From NCBI RefSeq assembly GCF_004138335.1, contig NZ_RYFW01000003.1:682001-746000 (forward strand): a DNA stretch of 64,000 nucleotides, read 5' to 3'. Made by a program: the position numbers and the translations under genes. This document shows, one piece after another, positions 1 through 9,634 of this stretch. Each line of letters starts with the position of its first letter. The stretch's first letter is position 1. The DNA is from Peristeroidobacter agariperforans (GTDB lineage Bacteria > Pseudomonadota > Gammaproteobacteria > Steroidobacterales > Steroidobacteraceae). Below the pieces are notes generated by a model that saw only the letters and a program-made list of their open reading frames with translations, searched no databases and was not told the DNA's origin.

Positions 1-1
1 G

Positions 2-595
2 CTCGATGGCGACGCCACGATCGCCGATCTGGTCTTGTCCCGCGAAAAGAAAGTCAACGAGCTGGAGCGCTTCGTCGATCGCGAGGCGTTTCGGCTGATC
101 GCGCTTCATCAGCCGATGGCGAGCGATCTGCGCATGGCCAAGGCCGCTTCCCGGATTACGGTCGAGTTGGAGCGCGCGGGCGATGAAGCGAAAAAAATCG
201 CGAAGTTCGCCGCTCGCGTCGCCACGGGCGAGCCACAAGGGCCGGTGCTCGCAGTCGCACGTTTCCTGCGGCACATGGCGGAGCTGACCACCGGCATGCT
301 TCGGGATGCGGTCCGTTCTCTGGACGAATCGAATGCCGAGATGGCGAGCGCAGTGCGTGCTCGCGATTCGGAGCTCGACGACGAGTTCGCCGCCGCGCTT
401 CGTCAGATCCTGACGCTCGCCATGCAAGACGCCCGTTTCCTCGGCGCGACCATCGATACCGTGTTCGCGCTCAAAGGGCTGGAGCGCATCGGCGACCATG
501 CCAAGAACATCGCCGAGCAGGTCTTGTTCGTCGCCAGCGGCGAAGACGTCAGACACACGAAGAAAGCCGCCGAAGCCGGCACTCCCGAGAAATAA
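2..595 (+). CDS. phoU: Phosphate transport regulator PhoU, 5' truncated by the window
   Basis: The open frame runs in from the window edge; the visible 197 residues cover most of a PhoU protein (family about 230-240 residues). PhoU is a cytoplasmic all-helical protein that links the PstSCAB phosphate transporter to the PhoR sensor and damps the Pho regulon. Seen here are two similar three-helix halves: ALHQPMASDLR with ELERAGDEAKKIAK in the first, and TVFALKGLERIGDHAKNIAE in the second, whose E-R-x-G-D-H/E-A-x-N/K-I signatures bind metal in the family. The TTG at 35 lies inside the conserved domain and is not the start. By family context pstB probably lies just upstream, outside the window. 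Confidence 0.93.
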   Translation, partial: LDGDATIADLVLSREKKVNELERFVDREAFRLIALHQPMASDLRMAKAASRITVELERAGDEAKKIAKFAARVATGEPQGPVLAVARFLRHMAELTTGMLRDAVRSLDESNAEMASAVRARDSELDDEFAAALRQILTLAMQDARFLGATIDTVFALKGLERIGDHAKNIAEQVLFVASGEDVRHTKKAAEAGTPEK

Positions 596-726
596 TTTCC
601 CACGATTCGACCCGCGGGCGGTCGATTTCGACGGTCCGCCGCGCGATAGCGGTCCGCCGACTCGGCCTGGATTCCTCCGCCGTCGCGACATCGTATGATG
701 CGCCGATCTATCGGAGGGCGCCTGCT

Positions 727-1185
727 ATGGTTGGTCGCGCGATGTTCCTGTCGGTCGCATGTACTGTTTTCGGCTTCGCTGCCGGCATCTACGCGGCGTC
801 CGGACCGCAAATGATCGTGACTCCGATCGAAGGCGCTGTGTTCAAGCCAATGGATCCCGCACGGCCCGGGTCTCCGGAGGTCGCCATCCTCCGCGGCGAT
901 CCAGCGAACGGGCCGTCATCCATGCTCATGAAGTTCGGCAGAGGCGAGGGGCGCATGCACGTTCACTCCTCGGACTACGACCTCGTCGTCGTCAAAGGCC
1001 AGATGAAGCATTGGCAGCCCGGCGAAACCGCGGAGACTGCCAAGCTGCTCGGTCCAGGCAGCTATTGGTTCCAGCCTGGCAATCAGACGCACGTCGACAG
1101 TTGTCTCAGCGATGAATGCTTGATGTACGTGCAGTGGGGCGGCAAGCGCGACAGTCGCGCGGTAGAGAGCACGGGAGCGAATTGA
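727..1185 (+). CDS. Exported small cupin-domain protein
   Basis: 152 residues. The first 24 residues are hydrophobic and end in an AASG site, so export is likely. The rest is one cupin barrel: MHVHSS (H78, H80) followed by DLVVVKGQ and, later, WFQPGNQTHVD (H122) form the two usual metal-binding motifs. The ligand or reaction cannot be told from sequence; the protein resembles secreted cupins of the DUF4437 type. GGAGG at 715-719 is a good ribosome site. The stop overlaps the next start (TGATG), so translation is probably coupled to the secreted peptidase downstream. Confidence 0.8.
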   Translation: MVGRAMFLSVACTVFGFAAGIYAASGPQMIVTPIEGAVFKPMDPARPGSPEVAILRGDPANGPSSMLMKFGRGEGRMHVHSSDYDLVVVKGQMKHWQPGETAETAKLLGPGSYWFQPGNQTHVDSCLSDECLMYVQWGGKRDSRAVESTGAN

Positions 1186-2723
1186 TGCACCGACTGAACA
1201 GCATCGCGGCCGGCCTTTGCGTTCTGCTGCTCCAGGCAAATGCGCTGGCCGGCTCGCAGGCGACTGCAATCACCACGGCCACGCAGAAGAACCTCCCTGA
1301 ATATCTCGAGTTACTCAGCCTGCCGAACGTTGCGGCCGAGCCGAGCGACATCCAGCGTAATGTCGCCTTTCTCGAAACGAGCTTTCAGAAGCGCGGCTTC
1401 AAAACGCATCGGCTCGACAATCCGGCCGGGCGGCCGATGATTCTCGCCGAGCTGAGTGGGGCGCAGGCATCCGCGCCGACCATTCTGTTCTACGCGCACT
1501 TCGATGGTCAGCCCATCGTCAAAGAAGAGTGGGCGCAGAAGGATCCATTCGAGCCAGTCGTGAAGGAGAGAAACGCGCAGGGCGCGTGGCAAGAGGTTCC
1601 GCGCGAGCGATTGTTTGCAAAGCCGTTCGACCCGGAGCTGCGCGTGTTCGCGCGCTCCGCGTCTGACGATAAATCGCCCATCGTCATGCTGCTGACGGCC
1701 ATGGATGTACTCCAATCACAGCGCAAGAAGCCGGCTATCAATGTGAAAGTGCTGCTCGACTCCGAAGAGGAGATGGGCTCGCCGAGTCTTGCCGCGACCG
1801 TCAAAGCCAACGCGCCGCTGTTCAAAGCGGACGCATTGATCGTACTCGACGGTCCGCTGCACGGCTCCGGCAAGCCGACGCTCGTGTTCGGCAATCGCGG
1901 CATTACGCAGGCGACGTTGACGGTGTTCGGTCCAACCGCGCCGTTACACAGCGGTCACTTTGGCAACTATGTGCCGAACCCGGCGCTGCGGCTCGCTTCG
2001 CTGCTCGCGTCGATGAAAGATGACGACGGCCGGGTGCGGGTCGAGGGTTATTACGATGGTATCGATCTCACGGACGCCGATCGTCAGATTCTCAGAGCGA
2101 CCGGCGACGACGAGGCCGCGCTGCTGAAGCGTGCGGGCATCGCGAAGGCCGAGGGCGTCGGTGCGACCTATCAGGAAGCGCTTCAGTATCCATCGCTCAA
2201 CGTGCGAGGCATGGCCTCGGCTTCGGTTGGAGCGAAGGCGTCGAACATCGTGCCCAGCGAAGCCATCGCTGAAATCGACATTCGCACCACGCCGGAGACG
2301 GACGGTCGCCGCCTGTTCGAGTTGTTGAAACGTCACATCGAGAAGCAGGGCTATCACCTGGTCGACGCCGCGCCGACCAAAGAGGAGCGTGCGAAGTACG
2401 ACAAGCTTGCAATGTTCAAGCTCGGGAGTGTGGAAGCCGCGGCGCGCGTGCCGATGGATGCGCCGGTCGGGCGCTGGGCGATGGCTGCTTTGAAGTCAGC
2501 CACTGCTCCGGCGCCGAAGGCGGAGCCGGTGCGAATCAGGATGATGGGCGGGACGGTGCCGACCGACGTGCTGGTCGAGGCGCTCGGCTTACCGTTCTTG
2601 CTGGTGCCGACGGTGAACGCCGATAACAATCAGCACACGTTCGACGAGAACATGCGCATGGGCAACTTCGTCACCGGCGCAGAGACTGTTTACAGCCTGC
2701 TGGTGACGAAGTACCCGAAGTAG
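1185..2723 (+). CDS. Secreted M20-family metallopeptidase
   Basis: 512 residues counted from the ATG that overlaps the cupin stop. I prefer this start over the upstream TTG at 1116 because it leaves a proper signal peptide (MHRLNSIAAGLCVLLLQANA). M20 motifs are in order: AHFDGQP (metal His about residue 105), ASDDK (bridging Asp about 161), DSEEEMGS (catalytic and metal Glu about 194-196) and a HSGHFG dimerisation-domain motif. M20 enzymes use two zinc ions to cut dipeptides or acylated amino acids. The substrate is unknown; the signal peptide puts it in the periplasm or outside. It ends 1 bp before the convergent dapD stop. Confidence 0.85.
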   Translation: MHRLNSIAAGLCVLLLQANALAGSQATAITTATQKNLPEYLELLSLPNVAAEPSDIQRNVAFLETSFQKRGFKTHRLDNPAGRPMILAELSGAQASAPTILFYAHFDGQPIVKEEWAQKDPFEPVVKERNAQGAWQEVPRERLFAKPFDPELRVFARSASDDKSPIVMLLTAMDVLQSQRKKPAINVKVLLDSEEEMGSPSLAATVKANAPLFKADALIVLDGPLHGSGKPTLVFGNRGITQATLTVFGPTAPLHSGHFGNYVPNPALRLASLLASMKDDDGRVRVEGYYDGIDLTDADRQILRATGDDEAALLKRAGIAKAEGVGATYQEALQYPSLNVRGMASASVGAKASNIVPSEAIAEIDIRTTPETDGRRLFELLKRHIEKQGYHLVDAAPTKEERAKYDKLAMFKLGSVEAAARVPMDAPVGRWAMAALKSATAPAPKAEPVRIRMMGGTVPTDVLVEALGLPFLLVPTVNADNNQHTFDENMRMGNFVTGAETVYSLLVTKYPK

Positions 2724-2724
2724 A

Positions 2725-3543
2725 TCAATCTCGCAGCAGCTCGTTCAAGCTGACCTTGGAGCGCGTCTGTGCGTCGACGCGCTTCACGATCACGGCGCAG
2801 TACAGGCCGCACTTGCCGGTCGCCGAAGGCAGTGAGCCGGCCACGACGACCGCGCCGGCGGGCACGCGCCCATAGGTCACTTCATCGCGCTCGCGATCGT
2901 AGATCTTGGTGCTGGCGCCGATGAATACGCCCATCGAGATGACCGCGCCTTCCTCGACGATCACACCCTCGACGATCTCGGAGCGGGCGCCGATGAAGCA
3001 GTTGTCTTCGATGATGGTCGGATTGGCCTGCAGCGGCTCGAGCACGCCGCCGATGCCGGCGCCGCCCGACAGGTGCACGTTCTTGCCGATCTGCGCGCAC
3101 GAGCCGACGGTTGCCCACGTGTCGACCATCGTGCCTTCGCCGACGAACGCGCCGACGTTGACGTAGGAGGGCATCAGAATGGAATTCGGCGACACGAATG
3201 CACCACGACGGACGATGGCGTGCGGCACGACGCGTACACCTTCGGCGCGGAAGCGCGCTTCGTCGTAATCGGAGTACTTCAGCGGCACCTTGTCGAAGAA
3301 CTGCGTGAAGCCCGCTTCCATCGGCCGATTGTCATAAAGCCGGAAGGACAGCAGCACCGCCTTCTTCAGCCATTGATTGACGACCCATTTGCCGTCGCGC
3401 TTTTCGGCGACCCGGGCCTTGCCGTTGTCGAGCAGCGTCAACGCCTCTTCGACTGCACCGCGGACATCGGTGGGCGCGTTCTTGGGATTGAATTCGGAAC
3501 GACGCTCGAAAGCGTCATTGATGATATTGGCTAGCTCGGTCAT
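2725..3543 (-). CDS. dapD: 2,3,4,5-tetrahydropyridine-2,6-dicarboxylate N-succinyltransferase
   Basis: 272 residues (E. coli DapD is 274). Transfers succinyl from succinyl-CoA to tetrahydrodipicolinate in the DAP/lysine pathway, feeding peptidoglycan. A helical N-terminal domain is followed by left-handed beta-helix hexapeptide repeats rich in V/I-x-x-G-A, with the conserved run around [17 protein letters not shown]. Start chosen at the ATG giving [15 protein letters not shown]; the longer frame upstream has no support. It is the last gene of map-glnD-dapC-dapD. DapC, just upstream, acts on the product of this enzyme, so consecutive steps are encoded side by side. Confidence 0.96.
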   Translation of the reverse strand: MTELANIINDAFERRSEFNPKNAPTDVRGAVEEALTLLDNGKARVAEKRDGKWVVNQWLKKAVLLSFRLYDNRPMEAGFTQFFDKVPLKYSDYDEARFRAEGVRVVPHAIVRRGAFVSPNSILMPSYVNVGAFVGEGTMVDTWATVGSCAQIGKNVHLSGGAGIGGVLEPLQANPTIIEDNCFIGARSEIVEGVIVEEGAVISMGVFIGASTKIYDRERDEVTYGRVPAGAVVVAGSLPSATGKCGLYCAVIVKRVDAQTRSKVSLNELLRD

Positions 3544-3575
3544 GGGCGGAATTGTATCCCAAACCGAGCGCCGAC

Positions 3576-3593
3576 CACTGACTAAAGTCAGTG
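3576..3593. repeat. Perfect 8-bp inverted repeat in the dapC-dapD gap
   Basis: CACTGACT and AGTCAGTG are separated by AA. The repeat lies in the 65-bp gap between dapC and dapD, about 30 bp before the dapD start, so the dapD mRNA leader would carry a short hairpin. No T-run follows on the minus strand, so it is not a standard terminator. It could be an operator or a processing/stability hairpin; function unknown. Confidence 0.5.
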
Positions 3594-3608
3594 CCCCTGT
3601 CGTCTGTT

Positions 3609-4808
3609 TCAGGTCCTGCTCTTGACGAACTCGCGAATGCGCGACGCGGCCTCGATGCACTCGGGCACCTTCGCGACCAGTGAAATGCGCACGCGGCCGC
3701 GCCCCGGATTGGTGCCGTCAGGCATGGGGCGTGCGATGTAGCTGCCCGGCAACAGCGTGATGTGCTGCAGCTCGAACAACTCGCGCGTGAAGCGTTCATC
3801 GTTGTCGACCTCAGGCCACAAGTAGAACGCGGCCTCGGGCATGTCGACCGGCATCACCTCGCGCAGGATGGGCAGAACGGCCCCGAACTTCTGGCGATAC
3901 AGATTGCGATTCTCGAGCACGTGCGCTTCGTCGTTCCACGCCGCGATGCTGGCGAACTGAACCGGCGGCGGCATGGCCGAGCCGTGATATGTGCGATAGA
4001 GCAGGAACGGCTTGATCAGCTTGGCGTCGCCAGCGACGAAGCCCGAGCGCAAGCCAGGCACGCTGGAGCGCTTCGACAAACTGTGAAACACGATGCAGCG
4101 TTCGTATGAAGTATTGCCGGCGGCGGCCGCGGCTTGCAGCAGGCCTGCGGGTGGCTTGGCTTCATCGAAGTAGATTTCGCTGTAACACTCATCAGACGCG
4201 ACGATGAAGTCGTAGCGCTCCGCGAGCTGCAGTGCGTGCTGAAGATATTCGATGCTGGCCACGGCGCCAGTCGGATTGCTGGGCGAGCACAGGAATAGAA
4301 TCTGGCAACGTTTCCAGACGTCCGCAGGCACGCTGTCCAGATCTGGCAATGCCGAGTGAGCGGCATCGTTCGGCATGAAGTAGGGCTCGGCGCCCGCGAG
4401 CAACGCCGCGCCTTCATAGATTTGATAGAACGGGTTCGGCATCACCAGCAGCGGCTGCTTGCTCGAATTCGTCATGGCCTGCACGAATGCGAACAGCGCT
4501 TCGCGGGTGCCATTGACCGGTATCACCATGGTCTCCGGCGACATCGAACCGGCAGGCAGCTCGAAGCGGCGGGTCAACCAATTGGCGATCGACTCGCGCA
4601 GCTGCGGAATGCCTGCGGTGAGGGGATAACTGCCCAGCCCCTGCATGTTGTGAGTGAGCGCGTCGATCACGAACGGCGGCGCCGGGTGCCTCGGCTCGCC
4701 GATATACATCGCAATCCAGGACAGATCGGCGGGCGGCTGAGCGCCGGCCAGCAGCGTCCGCAGCCGTTCGAAGGGATACGGCTGCAGCTTGTTCAGAGCG
4801 GGATTCAT
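3609..4808 (-). CDS. dapC: N-succinyldiaminopimelate aminotransferase
   Basis: 399 residues, fold-type I PLP aminotransferase. Converts N-succinyl-2-amino-6-ketopimelate to N-succinyl-LL-DAP using glutamate. Visible landmarks: N-terminal substrate loop [18 protein letters not shown] (Asn178), SDECYSE (Asp206) and the PLP lysine in SLSKRS (Lys246), then RSGF with a conserved arginine. The close match to the DapC subgroup and the neighbour dapD support this specificity over other class I aminotransferases. The start overlaps the glnD stop by 4 bp (ATGA), indicating translational coupling. Confidence 0.93.
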   Translation of the reverse strand: MNPALNKLQPYPFERLRTLLAGAQPPADLSWIAMYIGEPRHPAPPFVIDALTHNMQGLGSYPLTAGIPQLRESIANWLTRRFELPAGSMSPETMVIPVNGTREALFAFVQAMTNSSKQPLLVMPNPFYQIYEGAALLAGAEPYFMPNDAAHSALPDLDSVPADVWKRCQILFLCSPSNPTGAVASIEYLQHALQLAERYDFIVASDECYSEIYFDEAKPPAGLLQAAAAAGNTSYERCIVFHSLSKRSSVPGLRSGFVAGDAKLIKPFLLYRTYHGSAMPPPVQFASIAAWNDEAHVLENRNLYRQKFGAVLPILREVMPVDMPEAAFYLWPEVDNDERFTRELFELQHITLLPGSYIARPMPDGTNPGRGRVRISLVAKVPECIEAASRIREFVKSRT

Positions 4809-7507
4809 ACGCGGCGGTCGAGTGTTTCGGTAATTCGTTGCGCCAGCTGCTGCTTTGCCTGGGCGCTCAAGGGTCCGCCGGCGTCGTCGGTGATGTAGAA
4901 CACGTCCTCGGCGCGCTCGCCGACGGTCATGATCTTCGAGGTGAAGATCTTCACCTCGGCGGCCATGAACACCTTGGCAACCTGCGACAGCAGGCCAGGC
5001 CGGTCGCCGGCGATGATTTCAACGATGGTCCGGCCGTTCACCGGCTCTTCGCTGAAAGTAACCTGCGTCGCGGTCGTGAACATGCGCACTTGTCGTGGGG
5101 CACGACGAGTCACGGTCACAGCAACGTTGTCGGGCTTCGACAACGCGTGCGCGAGCTGCTGCTCGATATCACGAATGCGCGCCGGATCGGTGATCTCCGC
5201 GCCGGTATCTTCCAGCACGTGATACACGTCGAGGCTGAAGCCGTCGGCGGTCGGGGTGATGCGAGCGTCCACGATGTTCAAGCCGAGCTGGTCGAGCAGG
5301 GCGGTGGTGCGAGCGAAGCTGTGCTGGGTCTGCGGCGTGTACGTCGAAATGCCCGTGCCGCCGCGCCCGGAAAGCTGCTGCACGGAGACGAGCGAGCCCT
5401 GATCGCCGTTATCGCGCTCCGCCAGCATCTTCGTGTGCCAGGCGATTTCTTCCGGCGTATGCCGCAGGAAGTAATCTTCGGTGAAGCGTTGCCACACCGA
5501 TTGCCGCAGGATCTCGCCGACGCCCGCGCGCGTCGTCAGGTCTTTGGCCCGCGCCTGCGTCTCGGCGATCAGCTCATCTTTATCGAGCGGACTTTCATGG
5601 CCACGGCGCAACGCCTGACGCGTGCGCTCGTAGAACTCGGCGAACAACGACTGTTTCCAGTTGTTCCAGAGCTTCGGGTTCGTGCCGCGCACGTCTGCGA
5701 CGGTCAGCACATACAAATAATCCAGGTGCGTCTGGTCGCCGACGTGCCGGGCGAACTCGTTGATGACTTTCGGATCGGAGATGTCTTTTTTCTGCGCGGT
5801 GACCGACAGCACGAGATGGTTGCGCACCAGCCAGGCGACCAGGCGTGCGTCGTAACGCGACAGGCCCTGCTCGAGGCAGAAGGCTTCGGCGTCGACCGAG
5901 CCGAGATCGGAGTGATCGCCGCCACGGCCCTTGGCGATGTCGTGGAAGATCGCAGCCAGATACGCCAGCTCCGGCTTCGGCAGCGACTGCATGATGCGAG
6001 ACAACGCCGGGAACTCGTGATCGTACTTCGGCATCGCGAAGCGACGCAGATTGCTGACCACGAACAGCGTGTGCGCGTCGACCGTGTACGCATGAAACAA
6101 ATCGTATTGCATGCGGCCGACGATGCGGCCGAACGCCGGAATGTAGCGGCCGAGCACGCCGTACAGGTTCATGCGACGCAGCTCGTGCGTCACGCCGACC
6201 GGCGCGCTCAGGATCTCGAAGAACAACCGATGATTGCGCGGATGCTGGCGGAACTCTTCATCGATCAGCCACAGGTGACGCGTCAGCTGGCGGATCGTTT
6301 CTGCGCGCACGCCGCGGATCTTCTCGGAGTTCTGCTCGATGATGACGAACAGCTCCAGCATGGCCGACGGATAGCGATCGAACACGTCGTCCGAGGTGAC
6401 TTCGAGGAAGTCGTTGCGGATCTGGAAACGTGCGTTCACCGGCGCCGGCGGCACGTTCGGATCGGTGAGAATGGCCTCGCGAAACAGCTGCAACAGCATT
6501 TCGTTCAGCAGGCTCACGTCCATGGCCGTGCGGTAGTAGCGCTGCATGAACTGTTCGACCGCGAGCGTGTAGGTCGCGTCTTCGTAGCCGAACATTTTCG
6601 CGAGCCGGATCTGATGGTCGAACAGCAAGCGATCTTCGCGGCGCGAAGTCAGGACGTGCAACGCGAAGCGGACCTTCCACAGGAACGCCTGCGCCGTTTT
6701 GAGCTTGCGCAGTTCGCTACGGGTGAGGAAGCCGTGCTCGACCAGCTCATCGAGCGACTCGGCGCCGAAGTGGCGCTTCGCGACCCAGCCGATGGTTTGA
6801 ATATCGCGCAGGCCGCCCGGGCTCGATTTCACGTTCGGCTCGAGGTTGTACGCGGTGTCGTAGTAGCGATGGTGACGCGCGGTCTGCTCGTTGACCTTCG
6901 CTTCGAAGAAATCGCGCGTCGGCCACACACGCTCCGGAGCGAGCGCGCGACGCATGGCTTCGAACAACAACTCGGGGCCTTGGAGCAGGCGGGCTTCGAT
7001 CATGGTCGTTGCGACACTGACGTCGGCGGCGCTCTCGCGCTGGCAGTCGTCGATGGTGCGCACGCTATGGCCCACTTCCAGGCCGATGTCCCACATGAAG
7101 GTGAGGAATTTTTCCAGCGAGCCCTGCCACGGTGCGGATTCGCTCTTGGGCAGCAGGATCATGATGTCGATGTCGGAGCAGAGGTTCAGCTCGCCGCGGC
7201 CGTAGCCGCCGACCGCGATCAATGCAACGTCGCGCACGTGTTCGCCGATGTGCATCGACCACGCGGTTTTCAACAAAGCATCGACCAGGCGCGCGCGGTC
7301 GCGCACCAGGCGCTCAACCGGCTCGTCATCGAGGAAGCGCTGCTTGAGGCGGTTGTCGCCTTCGGTCAGGGCCGTGCGAAAGGTCGCGACGTCCTGTGGA
7401 TTGGCCGCCAGCTGCGGCTGCATGGCTGCCAGATAGTCCCACGACGGATCGCTCGCCTGCGTGGGCGAGGCAAGCTCTTCCAGGTCATCCGGAGTGACGA
7501 CAGGCAT
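4805..7507 (-). CDS. glnD: Bifunctional uridylyltransferase/uridylyl-removing enzyme GlnD
   Basis: 900 residues, normal for GlnD. It senses glutamine and adds or removes UMP on PII proteins, controlling glutamine synthetase and Ntr genes. Domains in order: nucleotidyltransferase with GGYGRGELNLCSDIDIM (about residues 100-117, metal Asp112 and Asp114), a helical linker, an HD phosphohydrolase domain with FHDIAKGRGGDHSDLG (around residue 515), and two C-terminal ACT domains, the last starting near TIVEIIAGDRPGLLSQ. The map-glnD-dapC order is as in Pseudomonas. The large open frame on the opposite strand is a GC-bias shadow. Confidence 0.97.
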   Translation of the reverse strand: MPVVTPDDLEELASPTQASDPSWDYLAAMQPQLAANPQDVATFRTALTEGDNRLKQRFLDDEPVERLVRDRARLVDALLKTAWSMHIGEHVRDVALIAVGGYGRGELNLCSDIDIMILLPKSESAPWQGSLEKFLTFMWDIGLEVGHSVRTIDDCQRESAADVSVATTMIEARLLQGPELLFEAMRRALAPERVWPTRDFFEAKVNEQTARHHRYYDTAYNLEPNVKSSPGGLRDIQTIGWVAKRHFGAESLDELVEHGFLTRSELRKLKTAQAFLWKVRFALHVLTSRREDRLLFDHQIRLAKMFGYEDATYTLAVEQFMQRYYRTAMDVSLLNEMLLQLFREAILTDPNVPPAPVNARFQIRNDFLEVTSDDVFDRYPSAMLELFVIIEQNSEKIRGVRAETIRQLTRHLWLIDEEFRQHPRNHRLFFEILSAPVGVTHELRRMNLYGVLGRYIPAFGRIVGRMQYDLFHAYTVDAHTLFVVSNLRRFAMPKYDHEFPALSRIMQSLPKPELAYLAAIFHDIAKGRGGDHSDLGSVDAEAFCLEQGLSRYDARLVAWLVRNHLVLSVTAQKKDISDPKVINEFARHVGDQTHLDYLYVLTVADVRGTNPKLWNNWKQSLFAEFYERTRQALRRGHESPLDKDELIAETQARAKDLTTRAGVGEILRQSVWQRFTEDYFLRHTPEEIAWHTKMLAERDNGDQGSLVSVQQLSGRGGTGISTYTPQTQHSFARTTALLDQLGLNIVDARITPTADGFSLDVYHVLEDTGAEITDPARIRDIEQQLAHALSKPDNVAVTVTRRAPRQVRMFTTATQVTFSEEPVNGRTIVEIIAGDRPGLLSQVAKVFMAAEVKIFTSKIMTVGERAEDVFYITDDAGGPLSAQAKQQLAQRITETLDRRV

Positions 7508-7546
7508 GAGAGACCGGCTGAGAAACGAAAGGAGTGCTAATGATAC

Positions 7547-8314
7547 TCAGCGCTGAGCGGCGCCGAGCGTCAGCACTTCGTAGCCGGTGTCAGTCACCAG
7601 GACCGTGTGTTCCCATTGTGCGGACAAGGAATGATCCTTGGTGATGACGGTCCAGCCGTCGGGCAGCAGCCGCACGTGGCGTTTGCCGGCATTCACCATG
7701 GGCTCGACCGTGAAGGTCATGCCGGGAACCAGCTCTACGCCGCGGCCTCGCTCGCCATAATGCAGCACCTGGGGATCCTCGTGGAAGATTCGGCCGATGC
7801 CGTGTCCGCAATACTCGCGCACGATCGACAGGTGCTGGGGCTCCACGAACTGCTGGATGGATGCACCAAGATCGCCCAGTCGGGCGCCGGGACGAATCTG
7901 ACGGATGCCGGTCCACATGGCTTCATGCGTGATATCGATGAGCCGCTGCGCAGCCGGCGCGATCTTGCCGACGGCGAACATGCGGCTGGTGTCGCCGTGC
8001 CAGCCGTCTTTGATGACAGTGATGTCCAGATTGATGATGTCGCCCTGTTTCAGGCGCTTGTCCGGGCTCGGGATGCCGTGGCAGACCACGTGATTCACCG
8101 AGGTGCAGATCGACTTCGGGAAGCCGCGATAATTCAGCGGAGCCGGCACGGCCTTCTGCACATTGACGATATAGTCGTGGCAGCGGGCATTGAGCTCTTC
8201 GGTGGTGACGCCGGGCACGACGTACGGGCCGATCATGTCGAGCACGTCCGCGGCCAGCCGGCCAGCGACGCGCATCTGTTCCTGTTCGGCGGGAGTTTTG
8301 ATCGTCACCTGCAT
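7547..8314 (-). CDS. map: Type I methionine aminopeptidase
   Basis: Removes the initiator methionine from nascent proteins at the ribosome. 255 residues from the chosen ATG (MQVTIKTPAEQEQM), close to the 264 of E. coli. A start at 8401 would add 29 residues that match no family pattern; neither start has a strong ribosome site, so it is not certain. Pita-bread-fold metal ligands are visible: NLDITV, HGDTSRMF, CGHGIGRIFHEDP, TVEPMV and the final Glu in WEHTVLVTD. It is divergent from rpsB, a common arrangement, and probably shares the 8.3-8.6 kb promoter region with it. Confidence 0.94.
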   Translation of the reverse strand: MQVTIKTPAEQEQMRVAGRLAADVLDMIGPYVVPGVTTEELNARCHDYIVNVQKAVPAPLNYRGFPKSICTSVNHVVCHGIPSPDKRLKQGDIINLDITVIKDGWHGDTSRMFAVGKIAPAAQRLIDITHEAMWTGIRQIRPGARLGDLGASIQQFVEPQHLSIVREYCGHGIGRIFHEDPQVLHYGERGRGVELVPGMTFTVEPMVNAGKRHVRLLPDGWTVITKDHSLSAQWEHTVLVTDTGYEVLTLGAAQR

Positions 8315-8425
8315 GGCATTTGGGGCGGAAGTCAGGGAGGCCGCGCTTTCTTCGACGCCTGCGACCTTGCGGTTTAGCGACTGCAACAGCCCACGCATCA
8401 TGGGTTTAGCGCCAGCTGGAAAAAG

Positions 8426-8456
8426 TTGTGAACGATCATGGAGTTTATGGTATAAA
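8426..8456 (+). promoter_or_regulatory. Candidate sigma-70 promoter for rpsB-tsf
   Basis: TTGTGA at 8426-8431 and an extended -10 TGG-TATAAA ending at 8456, spaced 19 bp. The extended TG motif could compensate for the long spacer. Transcription would begin near 8463, giving a leader of about 135 nt before rpsB. It is the most AT-rich stretch in this part of the window. Confidence 0.5.
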
Positions 8457-8522
8457 GCGCGCGTTTTTTTGGCAACGAATCTCTCTCTCTTTAACCTGAA
8501 TTCTCACATCTGACCGACACAG

Positions 8523-8598
8523 TTGACGGGGTGCTTGTCCGATAAAGACAGGTCGTCAGCTGGGGCAGATGGAGGCTCAACCCCTTAGGAGTTTTGCG
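8523..8598 (+). promoter_or_regulatory. Structured rpsB mRNA leader, possible S2 autoregulatory site
   Basis: The leader can fold into nested stems. TTGACG at 8523 can pair with CGTCAG near 8551, enclosing CTTGTC with GACAGG around loop CGATAAA. A further GGGG/CCCC pair sits just before the ribosome site AGGAG (8588-8592). S2 is known to repress rpsB-tsf through the rpsB leader in enterobacteria. Whether this leader is the equivalent element is inference. Confidence 0.4.
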
Positions 8599-9627
8599 AT
8601 GACCAGCGTGTCCATGCGACAGATGCTGGAAGCGGGCGTTCATTTCGGACACCAAACCCGCTTCTGGAACCCGAAGATGGCTCCTTATATCTTCGGCGAG
8701 CGTAACCGAATCCACATCATCAACCTCGAAAAGACCCTGCCGATGTACAACGACGCGGCGGGCTTCATCCGCCAGGTCGTGGCGGACGGCGGCCGCGTGC
8801 TGTTCGTCGGCACCAAGCGTTCGGCCCGCGAGGCGGTGAAAGCAGCGGCGCAGCGCGCCGGCATGCCTTTCGTCAGCCACCGCTGGCTGGGTGGCATGCT
8901 CACCAATTTCAAGACCGTGCGCGGTTCCATCAAGCGTCTGACGACCCTCGATGAGATGGCGACCAACGGCACGCTCGAACAGCACAGCAAGCGCGAGGCC
9001 CAGGGCCTGCGTCGCGAGCGCGAGAAGCTGGAACGCAGCCTGGGCGGCATCAAGGCGATGGAGTCGCTGCCGGACGTGCTGTTCGTGATCGACGTCGGTC
9101 ACGAAAAGATTGCCATTCACGAGGCGAAGAAGCTGGGCATCCCGGTCGTCGCCATCGTCGACACCAATTGCACGCCCGATGACGTGGACTACGTCGTGCC
9201 GGGCAACGACGACGCCATGCGCGCCATCTCGCTGTACGCCGAAGGCGTCGCGGATGCGGTGCTGGACGGCCGTTCGGCGCAGCCGGAAGTGCCGGCGGGC
9301 GAAGACGAGTTCGTCGAGCTGGACGAGGAGGGCAAGCCGAAGCCGAAGGCCGCGGGTGGTGCTCCGGCGCCGCGCCGTGACCGCCGTCCGGCTGCTTCGG
9401 TCAAGAAGAAAGCCCCGACGCGTCGCCGCGCCCCCGAGAAGATGGCCGAAGGCCAGGTCGAGGAAGTGGTGGCTGCCGAGGTCGATGACGTCGAAGGCGA
9501 CGTGTCCCCTGAAGAATTCATGGCGCGCCGTCAGGCGGCGCTGGCCAAGCGCAAGCCGACTGGCGCGCCGGCCGCCGATGCCGCTGCCGCTGCCCCTGCC
9601 GCGGCCGCTGCCAAGCCGACGGAGTAA
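8599..9627 (+). CDS. rpsB: 30S ribosomal protein S2 with long C-terminal extension
   Basis: 342 residues against 241 in E. coli. Residues 1 to about 228 are an ordinary S2 ([63 protein letters not shown]). The remaining ~110 residues are a low-complexity tail of Ala, Pro, Lys, Arg and Glu, with a charged [17 protein letters not shown] patch. The start is set by AGGAG about 7 bp upstream; the in-frame ATG at 8569 lacks a site. S2 sits on the solvent side of the 30S head-body junction. It is followed by tsf after 7 bp in the classical operon. Confidence 0.97.
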   Translation: MTSVSMRQMLEAGVHFGHQTRFWNPKMAPYIFGERNRIHIINLEKTLPMYNDAAGFIRQVVADGGRVLFVGTKRSAREAVKAAAQRAGMPFVSHRWLGGMLTNFKTVRGSIKRLTTLDEMATNGTLEQHSKREAQGLRREREKLERSLGGIKAMESLPDVLFVIDVGHEKIAIHEAKKLGIPVVAIVDTNCTPDDVDYVVPGNDDAMRAISLYAEGVADAVLDGRSAQPEVPAGEDEFVELDEEGKPKPKAAGGAPAPRRDRRPAASVKKKAPTRRRAPEKMAEGQVEEVVAAEVDDVEGDVSPEEFMARRQAALAKRKPTGAPAADAAAAAPAAAAAKPTE

Positions 9628-9634
9628 TTGAGCG

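Noticed and set aside
4838-7540. 900-codon open frame on the plus strand across glnD
   Set aside because: It mirrors glnD codon phase; long antisense frames are expected in GC-rich genes. The translation is rich in Arg/His/Gln with no family pattern.
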